Source: Streptomyces sp. TP-A0356 (GTDB lineage Bacteria > Actinomycetota > Actinomycetes > Streptomycetales > Streptomycetaceae). Taken from it: 64,000 nt of DNA. Each line of letters starts with the position of its first letter. Within the stretch, counting starts at the first letter, position 1. The stretch covers positions 62,001-126,000 of the forward strand of contig NZ_BBZJ01000025.1 of the NCBI RefSeq assembly GCF_001417775.1, in the 5' to 3' direction. Of the stretch, positions 1 through 9,325 are shown one piece after another. The notes below the pieces were generated by a model. It did not search any database and was not told the origin of the DNA. It saw nothing but the letters and a program-made list of their open reading frames with translations. The translations under genes were made by a program, and so were the position numbers.

Positions 1-1145
1 GGCAGTCCCAGTTCGGGGGCCCCGCCTGGTCACGGCTCGACGACGGCGAGTGGTACCTGCATCTGTTCGCCCCCGAACAGCCCGACCTCGACTGGTCCCA
101 CCCGGTGGTCCGCCAGGAACACGAGGACGTCCTGCGGTTCTGGTTCGACCGCGGCGTGGCGGGCGTGCGCATCGACTCCGCGGCCCTGCTCGCCAAGGAC
201 CCGGACCTGCCGGACTTCGTCGAGGGGCGCGACCCGCATCCGTACGTCGACCGCGACGAACTCCACGACGTCTACCGCTCCTGGCGCGCGATCGCCGACG
301 AGTACGGCGGAGTCTTCGTCGGCGAGGTCTGGCTCCCCGACAGCGAACGCTTCGCCCGCTATCTGCGCCCCGACGAGCTGCACACCGCCTTCAACTTCGC
401 CTTCCTCACCTGCCCCTGGGACGCGGCCCGGCTGCGTACGGCGATCGACGAGACCCTCGCCGAGCACGCGCCCGTCGGCGCGCCCGCGACCTGGGTGCTG
501 TGCAACCACGACGTGACCCGCACGGTCACCCGGTACGGCCGCGCGGACACCGCTTTCGACTTCGCCACCAAGGCCTTCGGCACCCCCACCGACCTCGCCC
601 TCGGCACCCGCCGAGCCCGGGCCGCGGCCCTGCTCTCGCTCGCTCTGCCGGGGTCCGTCTACGTCTACCAGGGTGAGGAACTGGGTCTGCCCGAGGTGGA
701 GCTGCCGCCGCACCGCATCCAGGACCCGATGCACTTCCGCTCGCACGGCGTCGACCCGGGGCGGGACGGCTGCCGGGTGCCGCTGCCCTGGACGGCCGAC
801 GCGCCGTACGCGGGCTTCGGGTCGCAGTCCGAGCCCTGGCTGCCGCAGCCCGTCGGATGGTCCGCGTACGCCGCCGACGTCCAGGCCGCCGACCCGCGCT
901 CGATGCTCTCCCTCTACCGCCGGGCGCTACGGCTCCGGCCCGCCTTCGGTGACGGCCCGCTCACCTGGCTGGCCGCCCCGGACGGCGTCCTTGCCTTCAC
1001 CCGCGCGGAGGGCGCGATGTGCATGGTCAACCTGGCCGGCACGCCCGTCGACCTGCCCGTGCACTCCGCACTGCTGCTCAGCAGCGGCCCGCTGGACCCC
1101 CAGGGGCGGCTGCCGAGGGACACGGCGGCCTGGCTCCGCGGCTGA
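1..1145 (+). CDS. GH13 alpha-glucosidase, C-terminal part (5' truncated by window edge)
   Basis: The frame is open from base 3, so the N-terminus lies outside the window. The product hydrolyses alpha-glucosidic bonds of malto- or isomalto-oligosaccharides, probably in the cytoplasm. Visible GH13 signatures are the nucleophile region GVRIDSAALL (Asp near base 174), the acid/base region FVGEVWLPD (Glu) and the transition-state region VLCNHDVTR (His-Asp). The segment FGGPAWSRLDDGEWYLH is typical of the oligo-1,6-glucosidase/alpha-glucosidase subfamily. The C-terminal beta-sandwich ends normally at the TGA. The next gene starts 46 nt downstream on the same strand, so the two are probably co-transcribed, linking intracellular glucosidase to a secreted alpha-glucanase. 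The exact substrate cannot be read from the sequence. Confidence 0.9.
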   Translation, partial: QSQFGGPAWSRLDDGEWYLHLFAPEQPDLDWSHPVVRQEHEDVLRFWFDRGVAGVRIDSAALLAKDPDLPDFVEGRDPHPYVDRDELHDVYRSWRAIADEYGGVFVGEVWLPDSERFARYLRPDELHTAFNFAFLTCPWDAARLRTAIDETLAEHAPVGAPATWVLCNHDVTRTVTRYGRADTAFDFATKAFGTPTDLALGTRRARAAALLSLALPGSVYVYQGEELGLPEVELPPHRIQDPMHFRSHGVDPGRDGCRVPLPWTADAPYAGFGSQSEPWLPQPVGWSAYAADVQAADPRSMLSLYRRALRLRPAFGDGPLTWLAAPDGVLAFTRAEGAMCMVNLAGTPVDLPVHSALLLSSGPLDPQGRLPRDTAAWLRG

Positions 1146-1191
1146 GGCCGCATCCGCTGTCCCCGAACCCCCACCAGGAAGGGATCAGCAC

Positions 1192-3369
1192 ATGCACAGC
1201 ACCAGGTTCAGATCCGTCCGGCGCATGCCCGCCATCGGCGCGACCGTCGCCCTGACGGCCGGCATGCTCGTCACCCTGGCCCCCACCGCGCACGCGGCCC
1301 CCGGGGCCACCCTGCCCTTCACCTCGGTCGAGGCCGAGTCCGCCGGCACCACCGGCACGAGGATCGGCCCCGACTACACCCAGGGCACCCTCGCCTCGGA
1401 GGCGTCCGGACGCCAGGCCGTACGGCTGAGCGCCGGCCAGCGCGTCGAGTTCACCGTGCCCCGCGCGGCCAACGCCGTGAACCTCTCCTACAGCGTCCCC
1501 GACGGCCAGTCCGGCTCCCTCGACGTGTACGTCAACGGCACCAGGCTCGCGACGACCCTGGCCGTCACCTCCAAGTACTCCTACATCAACACCGGCTGGA
1601 TCCCCGGCGCGAAGACCCACCACTTCTTCGACGACGCGCGCCTGCTGCTGGGCCGGAACGTCCAGGCCGGCGACAAGATCGCCTTCGTGGCGACGAACGT
1701 CCAGGTCACCGTGGACGTCGCCGACTTCGAGCAGGTCGCCGCGGCAGCCACCCAGCCCGCCGGGTCGGTGTCCGTCACCTCCAAGGGCGCCGACCCCAGC
1801 GGCCAGGGTGACTCCACCCAGGCCTTCCGGGACGCCATCGCCGCCGCCCAAGGGGGAGTGGTCTGGATCCCGCCGGGCGACTACCGGCTGACGTCCTCGC
1901 TGAACGGCGTCCAGAACGTCACCATCCAGGGCGCCGGCAACTGGTACTCGGTCGTGCACACCTCGCGCTTCATCGACCAGTCCAGCTCCTCCGGCAACGT
2001 CCACATCAAGGACTTCGCCGTCATCGGCGAGGTCACCGAGCGCGTCGACTCCAACCCCGACAACTTCGTCAACGGCTCGCTCGGCCCGAACTCCACCGTC
2101 TCCGGCATGTGGATCCAGCACATGAAGGTCGGCCTGTGGCTGATGGGCAACAACGACAATCTCGTCGTCGAGAACAACCGGATCCTCGACACCACCGCCG
2201 ACGGCCTCAACCTCAACGGCACCGCGCACGGCGTCCGCGTCCGCAACAACTTCCTGCGCAACCAGGGCGACGACGCCCTCGCCATGTGGTCGCTGCACTC
2301 CCCGGACACCAACAGCAGCTTCGAGAACAACACCATCTCGCAGCCGAACCTCGCCAACGGCATCGCGATCTACGGCGGCACCGACATCGCGGTCAGGAAC
2401 AACCTGATCTCGGACACCAACGCCCTCGGCAGCGGCATCGCGATCTCCAACCAGAAGTTCCTGGACCCCTTCTACCCGCTGGCCGGCACGATCACGGTCG
2501 ACGGCAACACACTGGTGCGCACCGGGGCGATGAACCCCAACTGGAACCACCCGATGGGCGCCCTGCGGGTCGACTCCTACGACAGCGCCATCAACGCCAC
2601 CGTCAACATCAGCAGCACCACCATCACCGACAGCCCCTACAGCGCCTTCGAGTTCGTCTCCGGCGGCGGCCACGGCTATCCCACGAACAACGTCACCGTC
2701 AGCGGTGCGCAGGTCACCAACACCGGCACCGTCGTGGTCCAGGCCGAGACACCGGGCTCGGCGAAGTTCAGCAACGTCCAGGCAACCGGCGTGGGCTCGG
2801 CGGGCATCTACAACTGCCCCTACCCGGCCGGCTCCGGCGCCTTCACGGTCACCGACGGCGGCGGCAACTCCGGCTGGAACAGCACCTGGTCGGACTGCTC
2901 GACCTGGCCGCAGCCGGGCCAGGGCAACCCGGCCCCCGATCCGAACCGCAACCTCGCCAAGGGCCGCCCGGCCACCGCGACCGGCTCGCAGGACGTCTAC
3001 ACGCCCTGCAAGGCGGTCGACGGCGACGCGGGCAGCTACTGGGAGTCCACCAACAACGCCTTCCCGCAGTCGCTGACGGTCGATCTCGGTTCGGCGCAGG
3101 CCGTGCGCCGGCTGGTGCTGAAGCTGCCACCGTCCTCGGCCTGGGGGGCGCGCACCCAGACCATCACCGTGCTGGGCAGCAGCGGCGGCTCGAACTACGC
3201 GACACTGGTCGGCTCGCAGGGGTACCGCTTCGACCCGGCGACCGGCAACACGGCGACCGTCTCCCTGCCCAGCGGCACCAGCCTGCGCCACCTGCGGCTG
3301 ACGGTCAGCGCCAACACCGGCTGGCCGGCAGGCCAGTTCAGTGAGGTGGAGGCGTATCTGACGCCATGA
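1192..3369 (+). CDS. Secreted GH87-type alpha-1,3-glucanase with CBM35-like and discoidin domains
   Basis: 725 residues. The signal peptide ends near AHA-A (residue 38); the ATG follows an AGGAAGGG ribosome site. Domains in order: a CBM35-like jelly roll (about 40-185), a right-handed beta-helix (about 190-580) and a C-terminal F5/8-type discoidin domain (about 590-725). The helix carries Asp337 in TADGLNL and Asp360-Asp361 in NQGDDALAMW; the 23/24-residue spacing matches the catalytic Asp triad reported for GH87 mutanases. Inference: endo-hydrolysis of alpha-1,3-glucan (fungal cell wall or mutan) outside the cell, with products passed to the upstream alpha-glucosidase. Other pectate-lyase-like beta-helix families remain possible, but the Asp spacing favours GH87. 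Confidence 0.78.
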   Translation: MHSTRFRSVRRMPAIGATVALTAGMLVTLAPTAHAAPGATLPFTSVEAESAGTTGTRIGPDYTQGTLASEASGRQAVRLSAGQRVEFTVPRAANAVNLSYSVPDGQSGSLDVYVNGTRLATTLAVTSKYSYINTGWIPGAKTHHFFDDARLLLGRNVQAGDKIAFVATNVQVTVDVADFEQVAAAATQPAGSVSVTSKGADPSGQGDSTQAFRDAIAAAQGGVVWIPPGDYRLTSSLNGVQNVTIQGAGNWYSVVHTSRFIDQSSSSGNVHIKDFAVIGEVTERVDSNPDNFVNGSLGPNSTVSGMWIQHMKVGLWLMGNNDNLVVENNRILDTTADGLNLNGTAHGVRVRNNFLRNQGDDALAMWSLHSPDTNSSFENNTISQPNLANGIAIYGGTDIAVRNNLISDTNALGSGIAISNQKFLDPFYPLAGTITVDGNTLVRTGAMNPNWNHPMGALRVDSYDSAINATVNISSTTITDSPYSAFEFVSGGGHGYPTNNVTVSGAQVTNTGTVVVQAETPGSAKFSNVQATGVGSAGIYNCPYPAGSGAFTVTDGGGNSGWNSTWSDCSTWPQPGQGNPAPDPNRNLAKGRPATATGSQDVYTPCKAVDGDAGSYWESTNNAFPQSLTVDLGSAQAVRRLVLKLPPSSAWGARTQTITVLGSSGGSNYATLVGSQGYRFDPATGNTATVSLPSGTSLRHLRLTVSANTGWPAGQFSEVEAYLTP

Positions 3370-3549
3370 CCCTCGCCGCCCCGCGCTGCGCCGCCCTGAT
3401 CTGTCCGTGCCCATGGGTCACACGGGTCCGCGGTCCGGCGGAGCGCGGGGCGATCCGGGGCCGGCACCCCCTCGAACTCGGCGCCCACTCCAGGGCCGAC
3501 GAGCCCTTGACGCGGCACCCCGGAGCCTGCCCGTCCCAGAAGGAAGAGC

Positions 3550-4974
3550 TCAGGCCTCTTCACTCTCGGGCCGGGCGTGGGGCAGTGACGGCAAGGTCTT
3601 CTCGTACAGCCAGGCGCGCAGCAAAGGCTCGGCCGTGCGGGGCGCGTACCGCTCGGCGTGGGCGAGGAAGGCGGCGGTGCCGGCACTGGCACCACGGTGC
3701 TCGTCGTGCCAGGCGCGCATCATGGCGAAGAAGCGGTCGTCGCCCATCGTGAGACGCAGCGCATGGAGCGCGCACGCGCCGCGGGTGTAGATGCGGTCGT
3801 CGAAGATACGGCGCTCACCGGGGTCGGCGATCCGCAGGTCCTGCGCGTTCCCTTCGAGGTAGCCCCACTCCTCCCGGGCGATCATGTCGGCCGTGTCCTC
3901 GCCGATGTGCTCGGACCAGAGCCACTCGCAGTAGGTGGCGAAGCCCTCGTTGAGCCAGATGTCCCGCCAGTCCCGCAGGCTCACGCTGTTGCCGAACCAC
4001 TGGTGGGCGAGTTCATGGGCGACGAGCGTCTCCCAGCCCCGCGCGCCGTCGATGTGGTTGCTGCCGAAGACGGACAGCGTCTGGTTCTCCACGGGCTCGT
4101 CCAGTTCCGCGTCCACGACCACCGCGCCGTAGGACTCGAAGGGGTACGGGCCGAACCAGCCGGTGAACGCGCCGAGCATCTGCGGCTGGCGCGCCAGATC
4201 GTAACGCGCCTGCTCCGCAAGGGAGGTGGGGTAGGAGTTGCGCCCGGTGACGATCCGGCCGGTCGCGCTGTCCCGGGCCTGCCAGCTGTCGTGGCTGAAT
4301 CGGCCGGTGTACACGGCGGCGAGGTAGGGGGACATGGGGCCGGGGTGGTGGTACGTCCAGCACTCGGTGGATCCGTTGCCGCGCCGCTCCCGCAGTGTTC
4401 CGTTGGCGAGGGCGTGGTGGCCGTCGGGCACGGTCACCCGGAAGGTGAACTCGGCCTTGTCGTCCGGGCGGTCGTTGCACGGGAACCAGGAGGGGGCGCC
4501 GAGTGGCTGGGCCGCCACCAGCGTTCCGTTGTGCTCGTCGCCGGTGCGGTCCCAGCCGATGGAGCCGAACGGCGTGTGCACGGGTTCCGGCCGGCCACCG
4601 TAGCCGACCTCCACGGTGAAGGGCGTACCCGCCGCCAGCAGGCGCGGGGTCGTCAGGAACAGCTTGTGCTGCCTCTGCCTGACGTGGACCCCGACCCCGT
4701 CGACCCGGGCGGTGTGCACCGTCAGCCGGGCGAGATCAAGCTCCACCCGTCGCAGTGGCCGGTCGGCCACCGCACGGATGCGTGCCCGGCCGTCCAGCAT
4801 GCCGCTGGACGGGTCGTAGGCCAGACGCAGGTCGTAGGAGACGGTGTGGTGATCGTACGATCCATGGCTTGCGAAGTAGCGATCGGCCGACCTCAGCATC
4901 TGGTCCGCGGCCGTTGCCGCGAGCGGAACGAGCGCGGCGCCCCGGATCAGTGCACGCCGGGTGCACCGCGTCAT
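3550..4974 (-). CDS. Secreted M1-family zinc metallopeptidase coupled to pls
   Basis: 474 residues. The zinc site is HELAH (His320, Glu321, His324) with the third ligand Glu343 in NEGFATY. The exopeptidase GAMEN-like loop is PVENQT (about 294-299). The N-terminus (TRRALIRGAALVPLAATAA) looks like a signal peptide, perhaps Tat-type, so the enzyme acts outside the membrane. The start ATG overlaps the stop of the upstream synthetase by 4 nt (ATGA), so the two proteins are translationally coupled. The epsilon-polylysine-degrading enzymes described from producer streptomycetes are zinc aminopeptidases. By inference this protein trims, releases or detoxifies the polymer made by its partner. A second M1 paralog lies at 59.1-60.6 kb. 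Confidence 0.9.
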   Translation of the reverse strand: MTRCTRRALIRGAALVPLAATAADQMLRSADRYFASHGSYDHHTVSYDLRLAYDPSSGMLDGRARIRAVADRPLRRVELDLARLTVHTARVDGVGVHVRQRQHKLFLTTPRLLAAGTPFTVEVGYGGRPEPVHTPFGSIGWDRTGDEHNGTLVAAQPLGAPSWFPCNDRPDDKAEFTFRVTVPDGHHALANGTLRERRGNGSTECWTYHHPGPMSPYLAAVYTGRFSHDSWQARDSATGRIVTGRNSYPTSLAEQARYDLARQPQMLGAFTGWFGPYPFESYGAVVVDAELDEPVENQTLSVFGSNHIDGARGWETLVAHELAHQWFGNSVSLRDWRDIWLNEGFATYCEWLWSEHIGEDTADMIAREEWGYLEGNAQDLRIADPGERRIFDDRIYTRGACALHALRLTMGDDRFFAMMRAWHDEHRGASAGTAAFLAHAERYAPRTAEPLLRAWLYEKTLPSLPHARPESEEA

Positions 4975-7900
4975 GCCGCTTCACCCCCGGCGAGCGGGGT
5001 GGCGGGGCGGGCTGCGGGCGCGCCCGCGATGGGGTTGCCGGCCCAGCGCGTTGCGTCGGGCACGGTCTCTCCCCGCATCACGAGCGAGGACGCGCCGATC
5101 GATGTGCCGGTGCCGATCGCGGTACCGGGCAGGGTGATGCTGTGCGGTCCCAGGGAGGCCCCCGCGGCCAGGTGCACGGTGTCCATCCGCATGATGCGGT
5201 CGTGGAACAGGTGCGTCTGCAGTACGCAGCCGCGGTTGACGCTGACCGCGTCGCCGAGGGTGATGAGATCGGTCTCCGGCAGCCAGTAGCTGTCGCACCA
5301 CACCCCGCGTCCGATGCGGGTACCGAGGCTTCGCAGCCACCAGTTGAGTGCCGGCGTCCCCAGGAAGGACCGCACCGCCCATGGCACGGCCAGGGACTCC
5401 ACGAACGTGTCGAACAGTTCGTTGCGCCACACGAACGACGACCACAGCGGGCGCTCGCCCGGCCGGAACCGGCCCACCAGGAGCCACTTGGCACCGGTGG
5501 CCGTCAGACAGGCCGCCACGCCCGCCGCCAGCAGCAGCGGAGCGCCGACGAGCGCCGCCAGGGGCAGGCCGCCCCGGTTCAGGGCGTCCTGCTCGCCCAG
5601 CAGTACGCACTCGGCCAGCACCACGCCGAGCGTCACCGGCAGCAGGCGGCACACCTCCACGGCCGCGCGCGCCGCCACCAGCCGCCGGGGCGGGGCGAAC
5701 GTGCGCGCCGGGTCGGTGTTGCCCGGCACCCGGGGCAAGGGCATCGCGGGCCGCCCGATCCACGACATGCCGGGCCTGCCCTGTGCCGGTGCGTCGGACA
5801 GCACGCCCACCAGGCCGCGGTCGGCGACCTCCCGGCCGGCGCCCACGATGCCGGAGTTGCCGACGAACGCGCGCGTACCGATGCGCACTTGCCCCAGCCT
5901 CATCCAGCCGCCGCGCAGCTCGAACGGCGCGACGAGCGTGTCGTCGGCGAGGAACGCCCCGTCCTCCACGTGCAGCAGGGAGGGCAGGGGCAGCACGGTC
6001 GAGATCTCGGCGCCACGGCCGACGCGTGCGCCCAGCAGACGCAGCCAGTGCGGTGTGGCCAGGCTGGCATAGAGGGGGAACAGACTGCTCCGCGCGCCGT
6101 CGAGCAGCCGGGTCACCAGCCATGCCCGCCAGGCCACTCCGCCGTCCGCACGATACAGCCCCGGCTTGATCGACCGGCTCAGAAGCCGCACGGTGAGCGC
6201 GACGATCAGCATCCAGCACGTCGTCGACAGCACCGCGAACAGTGGTGCGGCGGTCAGCAGGGGCAGCGCCGCGGCCGACAGCGTCGACACATGGCGCACC
6301 AGCAGGTACATGGTGAACAGAGCCGGTGCGGCCGCCAGCGCCGGCAGCAGCGGCAGTGCGGCGAGGGAGAGCGCGTAGGCGAGATGCCAACGGCGCCGGC
6401 GTACGGTCGGCGGCGCCGGCCAGCCCTCGGCCGCGATCCGTTCGGCCTGCTCGGCCGGCCGGGCGGGGGACCCGGTCCAGCTGTGGCCGTCCGGGATCCG
6501 GCCGTCCAGGCAGCTTCCGGCCGTCAGTTCCGCATCGCGGCCCACGACGGCGCCCGGCAGCAGCATGGCGCGGTGGCCCACGCGCGCACCGGCGCCGATG
6601 GTGACGCTCCCGATGTGCAGCGTGTCGCCGTCGAGCCACCAGCCCGAGATGTCCGCCTCGGGCTCGACGCTGCACCCGTCGCCCAGCTCGGCCAGCCCCG
6701 TCACCGGGGGCATGGCGTGCAACCGGACGTCACGGCCGGTGGTGCAGCCCAGCAGCCGGGCGTACAGGGCGGCCCACGGCGTGCCGAGCAGCGACGGAAC
6801 GCCGAAGACGGCCACCGCGCGTTCGGCGCTCCACAGCCGCAGATGGGTGCTGCCGCCCCGCGGATGGGCGCCGGGAGTGAGGGAACCGGCCAGCGTGCGG
6901 GCCAGGCCCGCCCCGATCACGCAGCGCAGCGGCGCGCTGAACAGCACCACCCAGCCAGCGAGGACCAGCAACCATGAGGTGTGCGGCGTCCAGGCGAGCG
7001 GGGCGGCCCAGCCGAGGACGTTGTCCGCCGCCGCCAGTACGACCAGGCCGCGCAGTCCCGCGATTCCGTGAGCGGCCAGTTGAACAAGGAACTGGACGAC
7101 GCCGGTCCGCCTCGGTACCGGCCGTGGGGGACGTACCTCGCCCGTGGTCCCGGCCAGGGAGTCGAGATGCTCGGCCATGCGGTGCAGCACGGAATGACGG
7201 TAGAGGTCGGCGACGGACAGGCCCGGATAGTGCTCCCTCAGCACCGAGGCCATACGGGCGGCGGTCAGGCTGGTGCCGCCGAGGGCCACGAAGTCGCTGT
7301 CCGGGCCGGGACGGCGGCCGAGCAACTGCTCCCACACGTCCGCCAGCCGGGCGGCCGTCCCCTGCAGCCGGGGCGCCGGGCAGTCCGGGTCGCCGTCGTC
7401 GGGGAGGGACACCGGCCAGGGCAGGGCCTTGCGGTCGACCTTGCCGGAGGCACGGGTGGGCAGGTCCGCCACCTCGACCAGGACGGGCACCAGCTGTCCG
7501 GGCAAGCGCTCCGTCAGCAGGGCCCTGGCCTTGTCCGACTGGAAGGCCGACCGGCCGTCGGCGGACAGCTCCGGCACCACATAGCCCACCAGCACCTGGG
7601 TGTCGGCCACCGTGGTCTGCACGGCCGCCGCCGCACCGCGCACCCCCGGCAGGGCGAGGAGGGCCGCGTCGATCTCCCCGAGCTCGACGCGCCGGCCGCC
7701 GAGCTTGACCTGGTCGTCGGCGCGCCCGACGAACACCAGGCCCTCGGCATCCGCGCGCACCAGATCGCCCGAGCGGTAGGCGCGCGGCGAGTCCAGCGCG
7801 GGGCAGGGCCGGAAGCGTTCCGCGTCCTTGACGGGGTCGAGGTAGCGCGCGGTGCCGGCCCCTGCGATGACCAGCTCGCCTTCCTCCCCGTACGCCACCG

Positions 7901-8936
7901 GCTGCCCGGCCTCGTCGACCACCGCCAGCTGCCAGCCGGCCAGCGGCAGCCCGATACGGACAACTCGACCCGGTTCCAGGCGGGCGGCGCAGGCCACGAC
8001 CGTGGTCTCGGTCGGCCCGTAGGTGTTCCACATCTCCCTCCCGGGCCCGGCGAACCGGTCGACGAGCCCCGGAGGGCACGCCTCTCCGCCCAGGATCAGC
8101 AGCCGTACCCGTCGCAGCGCCTCCTCGGGCCACATCGCCAGCAACGTGGGCACGGTGGAGACGACGGTCACGTCACGTTCGAGAAGCCAGGCGCCGAGGT
8201 CATGGCCGGCCCGCACCAGCGAGCGCTCGGCCGGGACGAGGCAGGCGCCGTGCCGCCACGCCAGCCACATCTCCTCGCAGGAGGCGTCGAAGGCGACAGA
8301 CAGTCCGGCGAGCACCCGGTCCCCCGGACCCAGCGGCCGCTCCTGCAGGAACAGACGTGCTTCGGCGTCGACGAAGGCCGCGGCGGACCGGTGGGTGACG
8401 GCGACGCCCTTGGGGGCACCGGTCGAACCGGACGTGAAGATGATCCATGCGTCGTCGTCGGGAGCGGGCGTCCGACGGCCCGCCGCGGTCGCCCCGGACG
8501 GCACCGTGAGCTTCTCGGGCTGCGGATACGGCCCGAGGACGGCGCAGACCCGGGCCTCGTGGAAGACGGTGGCGGCCCGCTCGTCGGGATCGTCGGCGTC
8601 GACCGGCACATAGGCGGCTCCGCAGCGCAGCACCGCGAGGATCGACAGATACAGCTCCGCGGTACCCGACGGCACCCGGACGCCCACCCGGTCGCCGGGG
8701 CCGATCCCGTGGTCGGCGAGCCGCTGGGCGCGTTGGACGACCTCGGCACACAGATCGTGGTAGGAGAGCACCTCCAGGCCTGTGTCCAGAGCGGGCGCGT
8801 GCGGGTGTGCCGTGGCGGTGGCCTCCAGTATGTCGATCAGGGTGCGCGGTGAAGGGGCTTCCCCGGTGCGGAACAGAGCCCGGTCGCCAGGCGACACGGA
8901 CGGCTCGGAAGGCGGCTCAAGCGCGGGCGAAGACAA
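4971..8936 (-). CDS. pls: Pls-type single-module NRPS: epsilon-poly-L-lysine synthetase family
   Basis: 1321 residues, about the size of known Pls enzymes. Layout: adenylation domain (about 30-510; A3 FTSGSTGAPKG, A5 NTYGPTETT, A7 YRSGDLV, A10 SGKVDRKAL), thiolation domain (LGGTSL, Ser556), then six or so membrane helices interleaved with three tandem acyltransferase-like/left-handed-helix domains. There is no condensation or thioesterase domain, which is the Pls hallmark. Pocket residues by alignment to PheA are D217, A218, E221, S260, I281, G283, T305, V313, V314, K499. The acidic residue at position 239 and the overall string resemble lysine codes. No ATG or GTG lies between the in-frame stop at 9000 and here; TTG at 8936 with AGAGG seven bases upstream is the start. 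Product: a membrane-made antimicrobial polycation, most likely epsilon-poly-L-lysine; another diamino acid is possible. Confidence 0.92.
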   Translation of the reverse strand: MSSPALEPPSEPSVSPGDRALFRTGEAPSPRTLIDILEATATAHPHAPALDTGLEVLSYHDLCAEVVQRAQRLADHGIGPGDRVGVRVPSGTAELYLSILAVLRCGAAYVPVDADDPDERAATVFHEARVCAVLGPYPQPEKLTVPSGATAAGRRTPAPDDDAWIIFTSGSTGAPKGVAVTHRSAAAFVDAEARLFLQERPLGPGDRVLAGLSVAFDASCEEMWLAWRHGACLVPAERSLVRAGHDLGAWLLERDVTVVSTVPTLLAMWPEEALRRVRLLILGGEACPPGLVDRFAGPGREMWNTYGPTETTVVACAARLEPGRVVRIGLPLAGWQLAVVDEAGQPVAYGEEGELVIAGAGTARYLDPVKDAERFRPCPALDSPRAYRSGDLVRADAEGLVFVGRADDQVKLGGRRVELGEIDAALLALPGVRGAAAAVQTTVADTQVLVGYVVPELSADGRSAFQSDKARALLTERLPGQLVPVLVEVADLPTRASGKVDRKALPWPVSLPDDGDPDCPAPRLQGTAARLADVWEQLLGRRPGPDSDFVALGGTSLTAARMASVLREHYPGLSVADLYRHSVLHRMAEHLDSLAGTTGEVRPPRPVPRRTGVVQFLVQLAAHGIAGLRGLVVLAAADNVLGWAAPLAWTPHTSWLLVLAGWVVLFSAPLRCVIGAGLARTLAGSLTPGAHPRGGSTHLRLWSAERAVAVFGVPSLLGTPWAALYARLLGCTTGRDVRLHAMPPVTGLAELGDGCSVEPEADISGWWLDGDTLHIGSVTIGAGARVGHRAMLLPGAVVGRDAELTAGSCLDGRIPDGHSWTGSPARPAEQAERIAAEGWPAPPTVRRRRWHLAYALSLAALPLLPALAAAPALFTMYLLVRHVSTLSAAALPLLTAAPLFAVLSTTCWMLIVALTVRLLSRSIKPGLYRADGGVAWRAWLVTRLLDGARSSLFPLYASLATPHWLRLLGARVGRGAEISTVLPLPSLLHVEDGAFLADDTLVAPFELRGGWMRLGQVRIGTRAFVGNSGIVGAGREVADRGLVGVLSDAPAQGRPGMSWIGRPAMPLPRVPGNTDPARTFAPPRRLVAARAAVEVCRLLPVTLGVVLAECVLLGEQDALNRGGLPLAALVGAPLLLAAGVAACLTATGAKWLLVGRFRPGERPLWSSFVWRNELFDTFVESLAVPWAVRSFLGTPALNWWLRSLGTRIGRGVWCDSYWLPETDLITLGDAVSVNRGCVLQTHLFHDRIMRMDTVHLAAGASLGPHSITLPGTAIGTGTSIGASSLVMRGETVPDATRWAGNPIAGAPAARPATPLAGGEAA

Positions 8937-9325
8937 TGACGTGCCTCTGAATTTGGTACCGGCGGGCGCGAAACCCTTGACGGTCCAACAGATGCCACGT
9001 CATGCGGCGAGGTTCACCATCTCCTCGCAAGTTAGTGGAATCGAACGCGGGGCAGTCGGGTGAAGATCCCTATTTCAAAGGGTGGACCGCCCGATTCCAA
9101 ACCAGCTCATGGGAGAAAATTGGTGATGCGCAAACACTACGTTCGGCCAGCTCGGGTGGCTGACGTCGATACTTCCTGTACTCTGCGATTTCGGCAAGGA
9201 ATTGACCAGAGAATGGTTTGAGTTCATCGGGCGGGTCGTGGTGAACCGCTTTCCGTGTCGTCAAGTGGAGGCGAACGAGGGGACGTTGCGCCCATAGGCG
9301 GAGCCACACTCTTTGAGCGTGCTCA
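8937..9325. promoter_or_regulatory. 389-bp non-coding region upstream of pls
   Basis: This stretch is clearly lower in G+C than its surroundings (notably 9060-9240) and carries no convincing gene. It must hold the pls promoter, reading leftward; the SpoIIE-type gene to the right ends at 9326 and reads into it. On the minus strand a tiny in-frame ORF, ATG at 9020 to TGA at 9000 (MVNLAA), precedes the pls TTG start. A GAGGAG lies directly against its ATG. No clear -10/-35 pair or hairpin terminator was identified. Confidence 0.5.
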
